This document shows positions 52,045-60,572 of a stretch of DNA of 64,000 nucleotides, piece after piece. Source of the stretch: Zestosphaera sp. (lineage in GTDB: Archaea; Thermoproteota; Thermoprotei_A; Sulfolobales; NBVN01); contig JAVYVJ010000002.1 of assembly GCA_038727705.1 (NCBI GenBank), forward strand, positions 238,012 to 302,011, read 5' to 3'. The first letter of the stretch is position 1, and every line of letters starts with the position of its first letter. Both the position numbers and the translations under genes were made by a program. The notes under the pieces were generated by a model. That model was not told the origin of the DNA, made no database searches, and saw nothing but the letters and a program-made list of their open reading frames with translations.

Positions 52045-53178
52045 CTAGATCTCCCTGACAAGCAACTCCTCATCACTTGAGTCAAGGAGCCTGTCGAGGG
52101 TTAGTGAGTACAGCCTCACTGGGAAGGCATATCTCTTCGCCCTCGTGTTGTCTAGGTAGAGACACCTCCACGACTTCGCGAGCCCTTCACGCTTAAGCCT
52201 CTCGAGGAAGAGGCTCAGGCTGAAGAGGCTTCTCTGAGGTACTAAGGCCTGGGTTAGCAGTATGTTGTCGGAGATGTTTAGGTATGCGTCCAAGAAGTAT
52301 GGGTGGGTGGTCAGCACCCTAGCGACCCTCAGCAGATCCACAGGGTTGCCGGCTAGGACGCTGAGAGTCTTGACAGGTGAGTCCAGGAGGATCTGCTCCA
52401 GCTTAAGCCTAACGCCCTTCATCACGTCCCTCTCCCTGACGTGGTTGTTGTAGTGCCTTAAGACCAGGACGTAGTTGATGTTCTTGCCGGGGTAGAGCTC
52501 CTCGTTGAGCTTCCTGGCTATGCTTTTGATGGAGCTGAAGGGGTTGAGCTCAAGCTCCCTGATCAGGTAAAGGTCGATCTCATCGTACTTGAGCCTCTCA
52601 GCCTGCACTTCCCTGGGGAGGGACTCCCTTGAGGAGGTCTTAACGCGCGTTACTAAGTCCCCCCACTCCACATGTAGCCTCCTGGAGTTAACGTCGTAGT
52701 ACTCCTTAAGGCTCGGCTTGCTGTGTATGGTTACCGGCATTATGTAGACCTCCCTAGCCTCCACGTTTAAACGCATATAGAGTGAGTTGAGGAAGGGCTC
52801 GACAAGCTCTCTGGGCACCACATACCTGAGGTAGGTCCCCCAAGGCAGGAGGGGGGCATACTCACGTAGCAGGCACTTAGGGACTTCATGGGGCTCGAGC
52901 AGGGCGTCGAATATCAGGACGACCTCAACCATGCCTAGACGGGCGACGTCCACAAGCCCTTGAAGCAGTAATCCCTTCTGCCTCAGCACCTTCATCAGCT
53001 TCCACACAGTGGACACGTGGAAGTCCATCAGGTCAGCAACCCCTGAGATCTCCGGGATGTACTCAAAACTCTGGAGCTGATCCAGGAAATCTATGAGCGA
53101 GGGGTTGAGGTACTTGCTGGACTGAAGCGCCTGCAAGTCCTCCGACTGCATGCCCGAGAAGTCGCTGGACGCGCTCAA
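52045..53178 (-). CDS. Two-part helix-turn-helix protein, probable regulator
   Basis: 377 residues. Two DNA-binding-like helix pairs are visible: an N-terminal one at about residues 25-70 (DLMDFHVSTVWKLMKVLRQKGLL) and a central one at about 200-240 (SIKSIARKLNEELY). The rest is alpha/beta and not recognised. It is similar in plan to Lrp/AsnC-like or archaeal ligand-responsive regulators with a duplicated HTH. It lies 70 bases from the end of the BMP transporter operon on the same strand and could regulate it. TTG start, or ATG 53151. Confidence 0.55.
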   Translation of the reverse strand: MSASSDFSGMQSEDLQALQSSKYLNPSLIDFLDQLQSFEYIPEISGVADLMDFHVSTVWKLMKVLRQKGLLLQGLVDVARLGMVEVVLIFDALLEPHEVPKCLLREYAPLLPWGTYLRYVVPRELVEPFLNSLYMRLNVEAREVYIMPVTIHSKPSLKEYYDVNSRRLHVEWGDLVTRVKTSSRESLPREVQAERLKYDEIDLYLIRELELNPFSSIKSIARKLNEELYPGKNINYVLVLRHYNNHVRERDVMKGVRLKLEQILLDSPVKTLSVLAGNPVDLLRVARVLTTHPYFLDAYLNISDNILLTQALVPQRSLFSLSLFLERLKREGLAKSWRCLYLDNTRAKRYAFPVRLYSLTLDRLLDSSDEELLVREI

Positions 53179-53248
53179 CCGACAATCCCTAATAAGAACT
53201 TCACAGCCGAGTTAAAAACAACCCGCTGAATCTGAAGGCCCCCTGCCT

Positions 53249-54181
53249 CTAGACCGACCTCTCCTCACTGAAAAAGATTATACCAAGACTCTTCGGCGGT
53301 GAGAACCTCCTACGTAACTGCGGAATGGCGGAGACTATGAGGGGAACAGCCACGGCTGCAGTGAACGGTAAGGCCACGACGACGTAGTTCGAGACGTTGA
53401 TTCCGTACGTGATTAGGACGTCCTGAAGCACGTACGCGTACCTGATCAGCGACGCGAATACCAGTGACATCAGCATCCCTACGAGCGGGTGCCGCCCCGA
53501 CGAGAGCGAGATTGCGAAGGATATCCAGCCCTGGCCCATGCCCGCCCCTTCCTGCCAGCCCTTCGTGTAAAGCAGTATGTATGTGGAGGAGGCAGCCCCT
53601 ATCATTAAATACCCGATGAAGGAAGCCAAGACCCTCACCCTAAGGACGTCAGTCCCCAGCGAGGAGGCGGCGGCGGGGTTCTCCCCCACAGCTCTTATGG
53701 CGACCCCTAACTTCGTCCTGAATATGAGGAGGTGCAGGGCGAGGCCGGCGGCCAGTGAGGCCGTGAGGAACGGTAGGATGACCTCGGGGGTTGGAAGGTA
53801 TGTGTTCAGAGACAGCCGCTCCCGAGCCATCCTCATGGAGGTTGGGTAGGCTAGGAAGGAAGCCGCGCCGTAGCCGACGAACTGCATCGACAGTCCCACG
53901 GCGCCGTGGGAGACAGGCAGTTTAGTGGTTAGGAAGGCTATCAGGACTCCAAGCAGCCCTACCGCGAAGGATGTCGTGAGCAGGGCTACGGTGGGGTTGC
54001 CGAGCAGGACGGCTGTCACGAAAGCGACCGCTACCCCCAGCGTGTAGGCGCCGTCGATAGCTAGGTTAAGTATGCCGGACCTCTCCACGAGTGAGTTGCC
54101 TAAGCTGGCCAGGTAGAGGTAGATGAAGACGGGGATTATGGGTATCACGAAGCCGAGCGTCTGCTCTATCAACGAGCTCAC
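53249..54181 (-). CDS. BMP-type ABC transporter permease 2
   Basis: 310 residues with about 8-9 membrane spans; branched-chain/ribose type inner-membrane permease of the nucleoside (YufQ/NupQ-like) importer. EKSG-type coupling loop is seen in FRTKLGVAIRAVGENPAAA (split, about 154-172). GTG start overlaps the stop of permease 1 by four bases. Partners: the permease, ATPase and BMP protein that follow in the same operon. Confidence 0.9.
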   Translation of the reverse strand: MSSLIEQTLGFVIPIIPVFIYLYLASLGNSLVERSGILNLAIDGAYTLGVAVAFVTAVLLGNPTVALLTTSFAVGLLGVLIAFLTTKLPVSHGAVGLSMQFVGYGAASFLAYPTSMRMARERLSLNTYLPTPEVILPFLTASLAAGLALHLLIFRTKLGVAIRAVGENPAAASSLGTDVLRVRVLASFIGYLMIGAASSTYILLYTKGWQEGAGMGQGWISFAISLSSGRHPLVGMLMSLVFASLIRYAYVLQDVLITYGINVSNYVVVALPFTAAVAVPLIVSAIPQLRRRFSPPKSLGIIFFSEERSV

Positions 54182-55446
54182 CTCCTCAGCCTCACTGAGT
54201 AGTCGACGAACACCCTCATCACCACGTAAACCAGGAGTATCACCCCTATAGGTATGTAGGTCAGGGCTGCCCCGGTCAGCGAGAGGTCCTGAAATCTAGC
54301 GTTTATCTCCGACTGAAGCAGGCTTCCGCCCTGGAAGAGTGAGGCTACTATGTAGGCGTAGACGGGGACGAGCCGCGGATCAAGCATGGAGAGCCATGAT
54401 ACAAGTATGGCTGTGTAGCCTAGGTTCAGCGTGGGCGGCGTGACGACGTTAGCTATCTTCTCAAGCTTGCCGACCGCCGGGTTAGCGAATATGGAGACCC
54501 CTGCGGCGCCGGCGAGCATGCCGCTCAGGAGCATGGCCAGCAGAATGTACTTCCTCTCATCTATGCCTACGGACCTGAGTAGCTGGGGGTTTGAGCCAAG
54601 CACCTTAAGCCTGAGCCCTACCGACGTGTACTTGAACATGACAAGCGTCAGCGCGAGGAACAGCAGACACATAATGACCTCCTGCAACGTCAACGTGGTT
54701 CCCGGCAGGCTTTCGAACAGGAGTGCTGAGTTAAGCCTGTCCGTCCTGAAGAACCGCTTGGCCTGAACGCTCAGCCCGCTGATGGAGTAGGTCACCAGGT
54801 GGTTGAAGACCTGGTATGCTACGTAGTTGAGGATGAGGGACACAGCGACCTCGTCTATCCCGACGTACGCTTTAAGCAAAGCCGGGATCAAGGCCCACAG
54901 ACCCCCTGCAACCATGGCGGCGAGGACCATGAGCAACTGACCTACTGCGGGACTCATCTGGAGTATTGACACCACCGGCCTCAAGGGGGACTGGTCTATG
55001 ATCTCAACGCCCGGCATCGCGAGGTAGCTGGGCAGTTCACTTGGGCTCACGTACATGGTGCGGGAGGCTATGAAGAGTCCGACGAAGCCCCCTGCAAGCA
55101 TGCCCCAGATCATCTGCCCTTCAGCCCCCACATTCCAGACGGAGGCCCTGAAGCTGGTGGTTAGGGCCACACCCAGGATGATCAGGAGTACGGAGTAGCG
55201 GAGGGTGTGAGGGCTCATGAAGCCCAGCCCAACCTCTTTTATAAAGAGGTCTGGAGGAACACCGACCGCTTGGAAGATCACCGCGGACGCGAGCAACCCT
55301 AGCCCTATTGAGAGTATCGGCACGCCGGCGTAGTACAGGTCGATGCAGGCCCTACCGGATTTGACATGAAGCCTCCCCCTACTCAGCGAATTAAGTAGGT
55401 CGCACAGCGTGTACGCCTTCACGCGCTTAACTATCGCTAAACGCAC
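54178..55446 (-). CDS. BMP-type ABC transporter permease 1
   Basis: 422 residues from GTG 55446, which begins right after the stop of the ATPase gene with a GGTG site; the listed 8 further codons overlap that gene. About 9-10 membrane spans, and the EAA-like loop KYTSVGLRLKVLGSNPQLLRSVGID (split, about 295-320). Family YufP/NupP. An extra loop of about 40 residues after the second span is longer than in bacterial versions. Confidence 0.9.
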   Translation of the reverse strand: MRLAIVKRVKAYTLCDLLNSLSRGRLHVKSGRACIDLYYAGVPILSIGLGLLASAVIFQAVGVPPDLFIKEVGLGFMSPHTLRYSVLLIILGVALTTSFRASVWNVGAEGQMIWGMLAGGFVGLFIASRTMYVSPSELPSYLAMPGVEIIDQSPLRPVVSILQMSPAVGQLLMVLAAMVAGGLWALIPALLKAYVGIDEVAVSLILNYVAYQVFNHLVTYSISGLSVQAKRFFRTDRLNSALLFESLPGTTLTLQEVIMCLLFLALTLVMFKYTSVGLRLKVLGSNPQLLRSVGIDERKYILLAMLLSGMLAGAAGVSIFANPAVGKLEKIANVVTPPTLNLGYTAILVSWLSMLDPRLVPVYAYIVASLFQGGSLLQSEINARFQDLSLTGAALTYIPIGVILLVYVVMRVFVDYSVRLRR

Positions 55447-55447
55447 G

Positions 55448-56995
55448 TTAAGACACCATGATTCTTTCAATCTCGTCCCGGCTAAAAGCGGATCTGAATA
55501 CCTTCAAGACCCTCCCTGAACTGATGACGGCCACTGCATCACACATCTCGACTATTTCATCCAGGTCCTCCGACGCTATGATGGCGCTCATGCCTCCGGA
55601 CGAGGTCTTACCCCTCACCAACCTCCTGACGTAGTGGGCCGACACCTCGTCAAGACCTCTGGTCGGGTTGTAGGCAAGCAGCAGGTTCTCAGCAACCGTC
55701 AACTCCCTCGCCACTAGAACCTTCATTAAGTTGCCCCCGGAGAGCACCTTGACCTTGACGGCGGTTGAGGATGCCGCTATGTTGTAATCCTTAATTAGGT
55801 TGGTCGCGAGGCCTCTGACGGACCTCCAGTTTATTATGAATCCCGAGAGCCTCGGGTGTAGGGCGAGGTTCTCCTCTATGGTGTTGTCGGCTGACACCCC
55901 CCTCAGGACCGGCTCATCGGGTATGTAGCCGACTCCGAGAGCCCTTATCAGGGCGGGTCCCTTGTTGGTGACGTCCACCTCCTTACCCCCTACGCGAATG
56001 CTTATGCGGCCCCTCTCAACCCTCCTCAGGCCAGCCAGCGACTGGATCAACTCTAACTGCCCGTTCCCAGCGACCCCAGCGATGCCCAGGATCTCCCCTC
56101 TACGCACGGTCAGCGAGACCTCCCTCACCGCGTAAGCGCCGTAATCACCTCTTACCCACAGATCCGTGATCTTCACAACCTCCTCAGCGCCGGGGCTACG
56201 TCCGTTACCCCCTAATGAATTGGAGTGCACAAGTCTATCCCCGAACATCATCGCCCTGACCTGCTCCACGTCAACCTCCTCAGGCCTGACGGTGCCGACG
56301 ACCTCACCCCTCCTGAGCACTGTGATCCTGTCCGAGACCTCCATAGCCTCAGGGATTCTGTGCGTGATTAACAGTATGGAGCCGCCTCTAGACTTGAAGA
56401 GTCTTGCGAAGTCGTAGAGCTTCCTCTTCTCGGCCTGCGGGAGGAGCGTGGTCGCCTCGTCGAAGGCTATGACCTTAGCGTTTAAGAGTAGAGCCCTCAC
56501 GATCTCGACCATCTGCTTCTGAGTGTAGCTCAGCCTCCAGACCTCGGTGTTCGGGTCGATCTTAACCCCGTACTCACTCGCCTTCTCGGCAAGGAACCTC
56601 TCCACCCTCACAACACTACTCATCATGCCGAACTGCCTGAGGGAGAGCGCCAGATTCTCCACCACCGTCAGGGACTCCACCAGCTGAGGGACCTGCGAGA
56701 CCAGCACTATGCCCCTCCTCATCGCATCCAGTGGCGAGGTTATTAGGACCCTCTCACCATTCACCATGATGTCACCCCTGTCGGGTACGTAGATCCCGTA
56801 AAGGATCTTGACTAGCGTTGACTTGCCGGCGCCGTTCTCACCGAGCAATGCGTGGATCTCCCCAGCCAGTATGTCCAGGTTCACGTTCTTAAGACTAACT
56901 ACACCGGGGAAGTTCTTCCACAGACCGCGGACGGAAATAATGGGGGTACTGCCTAGAGGTGTTTTTTCCGGGGAAAAAAGGGTTTGAGAACTCAT
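55448..56995 (-). CDS. BMP-type ABC transporter ATPase (two nucleotide-binding domains)
   Basis: 515 residues. First domain: Walker A GENGAGKST (about 53-61), signature LSYTQKQMVEI, Walker B VIAFDEATTLL. Second domain: degenerate Walker A GVAGNGQLEL, signature LSGGNLMKVLVAREL, then DEVSAHYV. One domain intact and one degenerate is normal for this RbsA/NupO-like family. ATG start. Energises uptake with both permeases. Confidence 0.93.
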   Translation of the reverse strand: MSSQTLFSPEKTPLGSTPIISVRGLWKNFPGVVSLKNVNLDILAGEIHALLGENGAGKSTLVKILYGIYVPDRGDIMVNGERVLITSPLDAMRRGIVLVSQVPQLVESLTVVENLALSLRQFGMMSSVVRVERFLAEKASEYGVKIDPNTEVWRLSYTQKQMVEIVRALLLNAKVIAFDEATTLLPQAEKRKLYDFARLFKSRGGSILLITHRIPEAMEVSDRITVLRRGEVVGTVRPEEVDVEQVRAMMFGDRLVHSNSLGGNGRSPGAEEVVKITDLWVRGDYGAYAVREVSLTVRRGEILGIAGVAGNGQLELIQSLAGLRRVERGRISIRVGGKEVDVTNKGPALIRALGVGYIPDEPVLRGVSADNTIEENLALHPRLSGFIINWRSVRGLATNLIKDYNIAASSTAVKVKVLSGGNLMKVLVARELTVAENLLLAYNPTRGLDEVSAHYVRRLVRGKTSSGGMSAIIASEDLDEIVEMCDAVAVISSGRVLKVFRSAFSRDEIERIMVS

Positions 56996-57006
56996 TCCAC
57001 TGACAC

Positions 57007-58446
57007 CTAACCAGCCCTGCCGATGATCCTCACGTAGTCCGGAACCCAGTCCATGTTCCAGAGGTCGTCATGCCCCAGCCTAGCTCCTGAAGGCACGGAG
57101 ACCTTCTGGCTCGGGTTCTCTATCTTATAGCCGGTTAGAGGCCCCATGAACGGGTCGAATACGGGGGCTATAGGGTACTTCACGGGCTCGCCGCCGACCG
57201 TTATCATTGCGGACGTCAGGTTCTCGTAGATGTGGCTCGTCGCCATCTGCTGGAATGAGATGAGCATGGGGGCGTTCCTCATCTGCTCGTACCTGAGCCA
57301 TATGAGGTCGTACGCGCTCATCCGCTGCCCAGTAAGTTTATCGGTTACCGTGACGGACTTGAGGGCGTTGTAGAACTTCGGGTTTATGTGCATGACACTC
57401 CCGTTGGGGAATATGTGTGCCGCCATCTCGACGGCCCCGGTGTTGAGGAGGTACCAGTAGTCAGCGTTCTTCAGGTTGGTTGTCGTGTAGAGCCCTGCCT
57501 TAACCTTGTTCAGTATGTCGGCGTATATGACCTCCCACCTAACCAGCTGCCCGCTCACCACCACGTCAGGTCCGTACGTGTACATGGGACTGTAGTGCCC
57601 GAAGACGTATACCTCCTTACCGAGCTTGGACTGCTCCTCAGCGTACTCGACCACCGCCGTCGAGTCTTCAGTGAAGGCCAGCACGTCCACCCCGTAGTTG
57701 CTGACGAGGGTTTCAGCCGCTGCCCTGGCCTTAGCCGGGTCGTACCAGGCGCCGATCTCAATCACGTAGAGCGTGAGGTCAAGGCCCCTCTGCTCCGCCA
57801 CCTCCTTAGCCCCTATGGCGAAGGCACTTAAGTGCCTGACCACCTCAGGTATGAGGAATGCGGCGACATACCCGACCTTACCGGTCTTCGTCAGGGCGCC
57901 TGCGGCCAGCCCGTTGAGGTAATAGACTTGATATAAGTCCGCGAAGTACGTGCCCATGTTGTCATTCCTTAAGTAGCCGCTGCAGTGCCAGAAAATAACC
58001 TCAGGGTGCTTCTTAGCGACGGCCAGGGTTCCCTCCATGAAGCCGAAGGAGGTTGTGAAGAGCACGTTGTAGCCCTTCCTTATCAGCTCCTCCAGCTTGT
58101 CGGCCTCAGCCCCTTCAGGGACGCTCTCTATGTAGGTCGTCTCAAGCCAGTCCTTATACAGGTCCGCGACAACCCTCCTGCCTAGGTCATGCATGTAGGA
58201 CCAGCCGAAGTCGCCGACAGGCCCTACGTATATGAAGGCCGCCTTAATCTTCTCAGGGGGTCTGTAGGTGGGGACGACCGTCTCGGTCTTAACCCTCGTC
58301 TCGGTAACTGTCCTCGTCTGAGCGGCTTGAGTCACCGTCTGCACGGGGGCCGCCATACCTCCTAAGTAATACCCGAGTACGCCGACCACCACAACCGCTA
58401 TGACTAGAACGACCATCACAGGGCTTGACTTAGGGTTTGAAGTCAA
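57007..58446 (-). CDS. BMP-family substrate-binding protein (nucleoside-type)
   Basis: 479 residues from TTG 58446, with GAGGTG at a spacing of six bases (GTG 58455 is the longer option). An N-terminal membrane anchor (about 10-30), a Thr-rich stalk, then the BMP domain with IKAAFIYVGPVGDFGWSYMHDLG (split), SFGFMEG, and HPEVIFWHCSG. BMP proteins bind nucleosides or related purines. The gene is the first of the importer operon, promoter with inverted repeat at 58477-58493. Confidence 0.92.
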   Translation of the reverse strand: MTSNPKSSPVMVVLVIAVVVVGVLGYYLGGMAAPVQTVTQAAQTRTVTETRVKTETVVPTYRPPEKIKAAFIYVGPVGDFGWSYMHDLGRRVVADLYKDWLETTYIESVPEGAEADKLEELIRKGYNVLFTTSFGFMEGTLAVAKKHPEVIFWHCSGYLRNDNMGTYFADLYQVYYLNGLAAGALTKTGKVGYVAAFLIPEVVRHLSAFAIGAKEVAEQRGLDLTLYVIEIGAWYDPAKARAAAETLVSNYGVDVLAFTEDSTAVVEYAEEQSKLGKEVYVFGHYSPMYTYGPDVVVSGQLVRWEVIYADILNKVKAGLYTTTNLKNADYWYLLNTGAVEMAAHIFPNGSVMHINPKFYNALKSVTVTDKLTGQRMSAYDLIWLRYEQMRNAPMLISFQQMATSHIYENLTSAMITVGGEPVKYPIAPVFDPFMGPLTGYKIENPSQKVSVPSGARLGHDDLWNMDWVPDYVRIIGRAG

Positions 58447-58476
58447 GACGCACACCTCATGTTAGGTGCGGTGAGG

Positions 58477-58493
58477 ACGCTTTAAAAAAGCGT
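58477..58493 (-). promoter_or_regulatory. Inverted repeat on the BMP operon promoter
   Basis: ACGCTTT - AAA - AAAGCGT: 7-base perfect arms; its centre supplies a TATA-like TTTTTTAAA on the minus strand about 30 bases from the start codon. A probable operator for the importer genes; the HTH protein at 52045-53178 is a possible but unproven ligand-responsive regulator. Confidence 0.5.
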
Positions 58494-58739
58494 TTAGCAG
58501 GAACGAGTGAATTTCGTAAAGTATTGAATGCAGGTTAATTAATTTACATGTTGGGATGACCCCTAAATCAGGGGTTAGGATTTATTAACTCGTCCCCGGC
58601 TAATCCCCGCATCTATCGGGCATGTTTTTATTTACATAACTGAAGTTAAAAAGGAGTCATGCACGCCGAATTCACACACCTGCGGACGGCCTTAAACCAA
58701 TATAAGCGGGCGGTCGTTCTGTCTTTGGTGTGAGGGCGA
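58494..58739. other. Intergenic region with divergent promoters and hairpin
   Basis: AT-rich. A perfect hairpin ACCCCT-AAATC-AGGGGT lies at about 58559-58575. Near the right side TATA-like AATATAAG (58699-58706) is the promoter of the glycosyltransferase gene, whose TTG at 58740 follows a GAGGG ribosome site. No gene or known RNA seen. Confidence 0.5.
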
Positions 58740-59792
58740 TTGCGTGCGCTGGTGGTGGTGCTCAACAAGAACAACGCTGAGGGTCTGAGGGCTGCGCTGG
58801 AGTCCCTTGTTAGGCAGTCCGGCGTGGATGTGTGCGTGGACTACGATGTGCTGGTTGTTGACGGGTGGTCTGCAGACGCTTCTGAGGAGGTCGTTAAGGG
58901 CTTCTCGAGCAGGTTCGGCTGCGTTGAGTTCGTCAGGCAGAGGTTTCCGGGGGGTGTGGGTCAGGCCAGGGTTGAGGCCGTTAGGCGTGCTCTAGACCTC
59001 GGCTACGACGTGGTGGTCTGGGGTGATTCGGAGAACGTCTATGATGAGGACTATCTGAGGGAGATCCTCGGATGCATTAACCCCGCCTCAGGATGCGACG
59101 TGTGTTCTGGGTCGACGTACGTCAGGCAGGGCTTCTGGGGGGGTTTCTTCTACTGGTACCACACATACCACCACCTATTTAAGATGGTGTCCAGGAGGCA
59201 TGCGCCAGGTAATAATAAGGCTGTGAAGGCAGCCCTATACAGGACTAACATCTACCCGGCGATATCTAGGAGCGATGACTTCTTCTTCAGTCTGGCCGTG
59301 CGTGGAAACGCTGAGTTCTGCCACTGTAGTGGGGCCAGACTCACAACCTCACTCCCCGACTCCCTTAAGGGGGTGATTGCGTGGCAGAGGAGCAGGGTTA
59401 GGGGGCTGGTTGAGGGGGCACTGCTTAAGGGTTGGGGGCTCCCACCCGACTTCCTGCCCTGGTTCCTCTTCATGGCCTCACCGCCCCTACTTACCTTAAC
59501 CCACATCCTCAGACTCTTAGGGATTGACACGTTCCTGCAACCGGTGGTGTGGTTCCTCACCGCGGCCTTCACGGCCGGGGCTGTGTATATGATGGTGAGG
59601 TTAGAATTACTGGCCAGGGAGAGGTATCTGGGCTATAGACCGATGCAGGGTTTTTTAGGTTTCGTGGGCATGTACCTACACTCAATATTCACCACATACT
59701 ACACGCTTAAGTACACCATCACCCTCAGGAGGCGTGTCAGCGAGTTGAGGGAGTTCAACAGAGCTGTGAGGTCGTACTTCAGGTTCCCCTAG
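58740..59792 (+). CDS. Family 2 glycosyltransferase with C-terminal membrane spans
   Basis: 350 residues. GT-A fold: VVLNKNNAEGLRAALESL (about 5-22), DVLVVDGWSADAS (about 37-49), and a WGDSENVYDEDYL motif (about 91-103) replacing the classical DxD. The last 110 residues have three or so membrane spans and a basic tail, so the enzyme is on the inner face of the membrane. Likely acts on lipid-linked or surface glycans; donor and acceptor unknown. TTG start. Confidence 0.85.
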   Translation: MRALVVVLNKNNAEGLRAALESLVRQSGVDVCVDYDVLVVDGWSADASEEVVKGFSSRFGCVEFVRQRFPGGVGQARVEAVRRALDLGYDVVVWGDSENVYDEDYLREILGCINPASGCDVCSGSTYVRQGFWGGFFYWYHTYHHLFKMVSRRHAPGNNKAVKAALYRTNIYPAISRSDDFFFSLAVRGNAEFCHCSGARLTTSLPDSLKGVIAWQRSRVRGLVEGALLKGWGLPPDFLPWFLFMASPPLLTLTHILRLLGIDTFLQPVVWFLTAAFTAGAVYMMVRLELLARERYLGYRPMQGFLGFVGMYLHSIFTTYYTLKYTITLRRRVSELREFNRAVRSYFRFP

Positions 59793-59850
59793 CTCGGCCA
59801 GCGGTGAGCGTGTTTAAGTCCTGCCTGACCCCTAATACTTAGGGGTGAGG

Positions 59851-59967
59851 TTGGAGCGCTGTGAGTTCGGCGGGGAATTGAGTGAGGACTTACTTAAGTA
59901 CGTTAAGGTTGTGGCGGGCGTGGTTAGGCACAGCAGTGAGGCATTGTCCAGGATGAGGGTCCGATGA
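59851..59967 (+). CDS. Possible 38-residue protein
   Basis: TTG directly preceded by a strong GGGTGAGG, following a TATA-like CTAATACTT. It encodes an acidic-then-basic peptide with a single amphipathic helix (LSEDLLKYVKVVAGVVRHSS). It lies between the glycosyltransferase and the decayed phosphate permease, and its 3' end is antisense to the latter. No family known; it could also be a chance frame. Confidence 0.3.
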   Translation: MERCEFGGELSEDLLKYVKVVAGVVRHSSEALSRMRVR

Positions 59968-60106
59968 ATTCGAAGACCGCCACCGCTAAGGCACTCTCAA
60001 ATTTCAGAACCCTGGCCCTCACAACAGTCGTCACGAAATTGGCTACGTTGTTGGATCCGGCACTCCATGCCAGAACTGTTGCCACCGCCGGCGACGCAAT
60101 CAGCAA
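59924..60106 (-). pseudogene. Remnant of a PiT-family phosphate permease
   Basis: The minus strand encodes 60 residues that align with the N-terminus of archaeal PiT (Pho4) permeases: AWSAGSNNVANFVTTVV followed by RARVLKFESALAVAVFEFIG, matching the usual AWAIGANDAAN...GARAI...KQA...EFTGA. The signature Asp of the GANDxAN motif is changed to Asn, and the frame stops at once after the first two transmembrane segments; the rest of a protein of about 330-400 residues is missing. The most likely state is a decayed or deleted transporter. TTG start, no good ribosome site. Confidence 0.75.
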
Positions 60107-60197
60107 ATATCTGAGTCACGCTCTATTAAGCTTTCGTCCTCTAACCCCCTCAGGAAGTTCGCCGACTACAGTTCTACATACGGAGATATTGCTGGCC

Positions 60198-60455
60198 TTA
60201 AACCTTCTCGTCTGAGGCGGCGTTCTCCAGGCCGTTCTTTATCCCGTCAAGTATTCTGCTGAAGTCTTCGAGAACGTCTGTCACCTCCTCCCTAGATAGG
60301 CCGCTGACCTCTACCATCCCTAGGGCCTGCTTTACGGACCTTCTGAACGCCTCGTCCTTACTAAGCCCTCTCTTCCTCCAGTGCCTGTAGAGTCTTAAGG
60401 CGGATATTATTGCACCCTCAACGTACCTCCTGCGGGACTCATCCTCTGAGATCAC
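60198..60455 (-). CDS. Small helical hypothetical protein
   Basis: 85 residues, three helices, Arg/Glu rich (about residues 8-35, 38-55, 57-80), no membrane segments or cysteines. GTG start with GGTGGG four bases upstream gives confidence that it is a gene. Family not recognised. It lies between the phosphate permease remnant and HMG-CoA reductase. Confidence 0.55.
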   Translation of the reverse strand: MISEDESRRRYVEGAIISALRLYRHWRKRGLSKDEAFRRSVKQALGMVEVSGLSREEVTDVLEDFSRILDGIKNGLENAASDEKV

Positions 60456-60572
60456 TAACCCACCTACCTTTAAACTGATTCCAATGAAGTAAATGGTGAT
60501 GGGTTTAAAAAATCATGTGGCCGGCGCAGGGACCCATAAAAGCCCCGGCTCGCTTTACTATGCGGTGATTGC

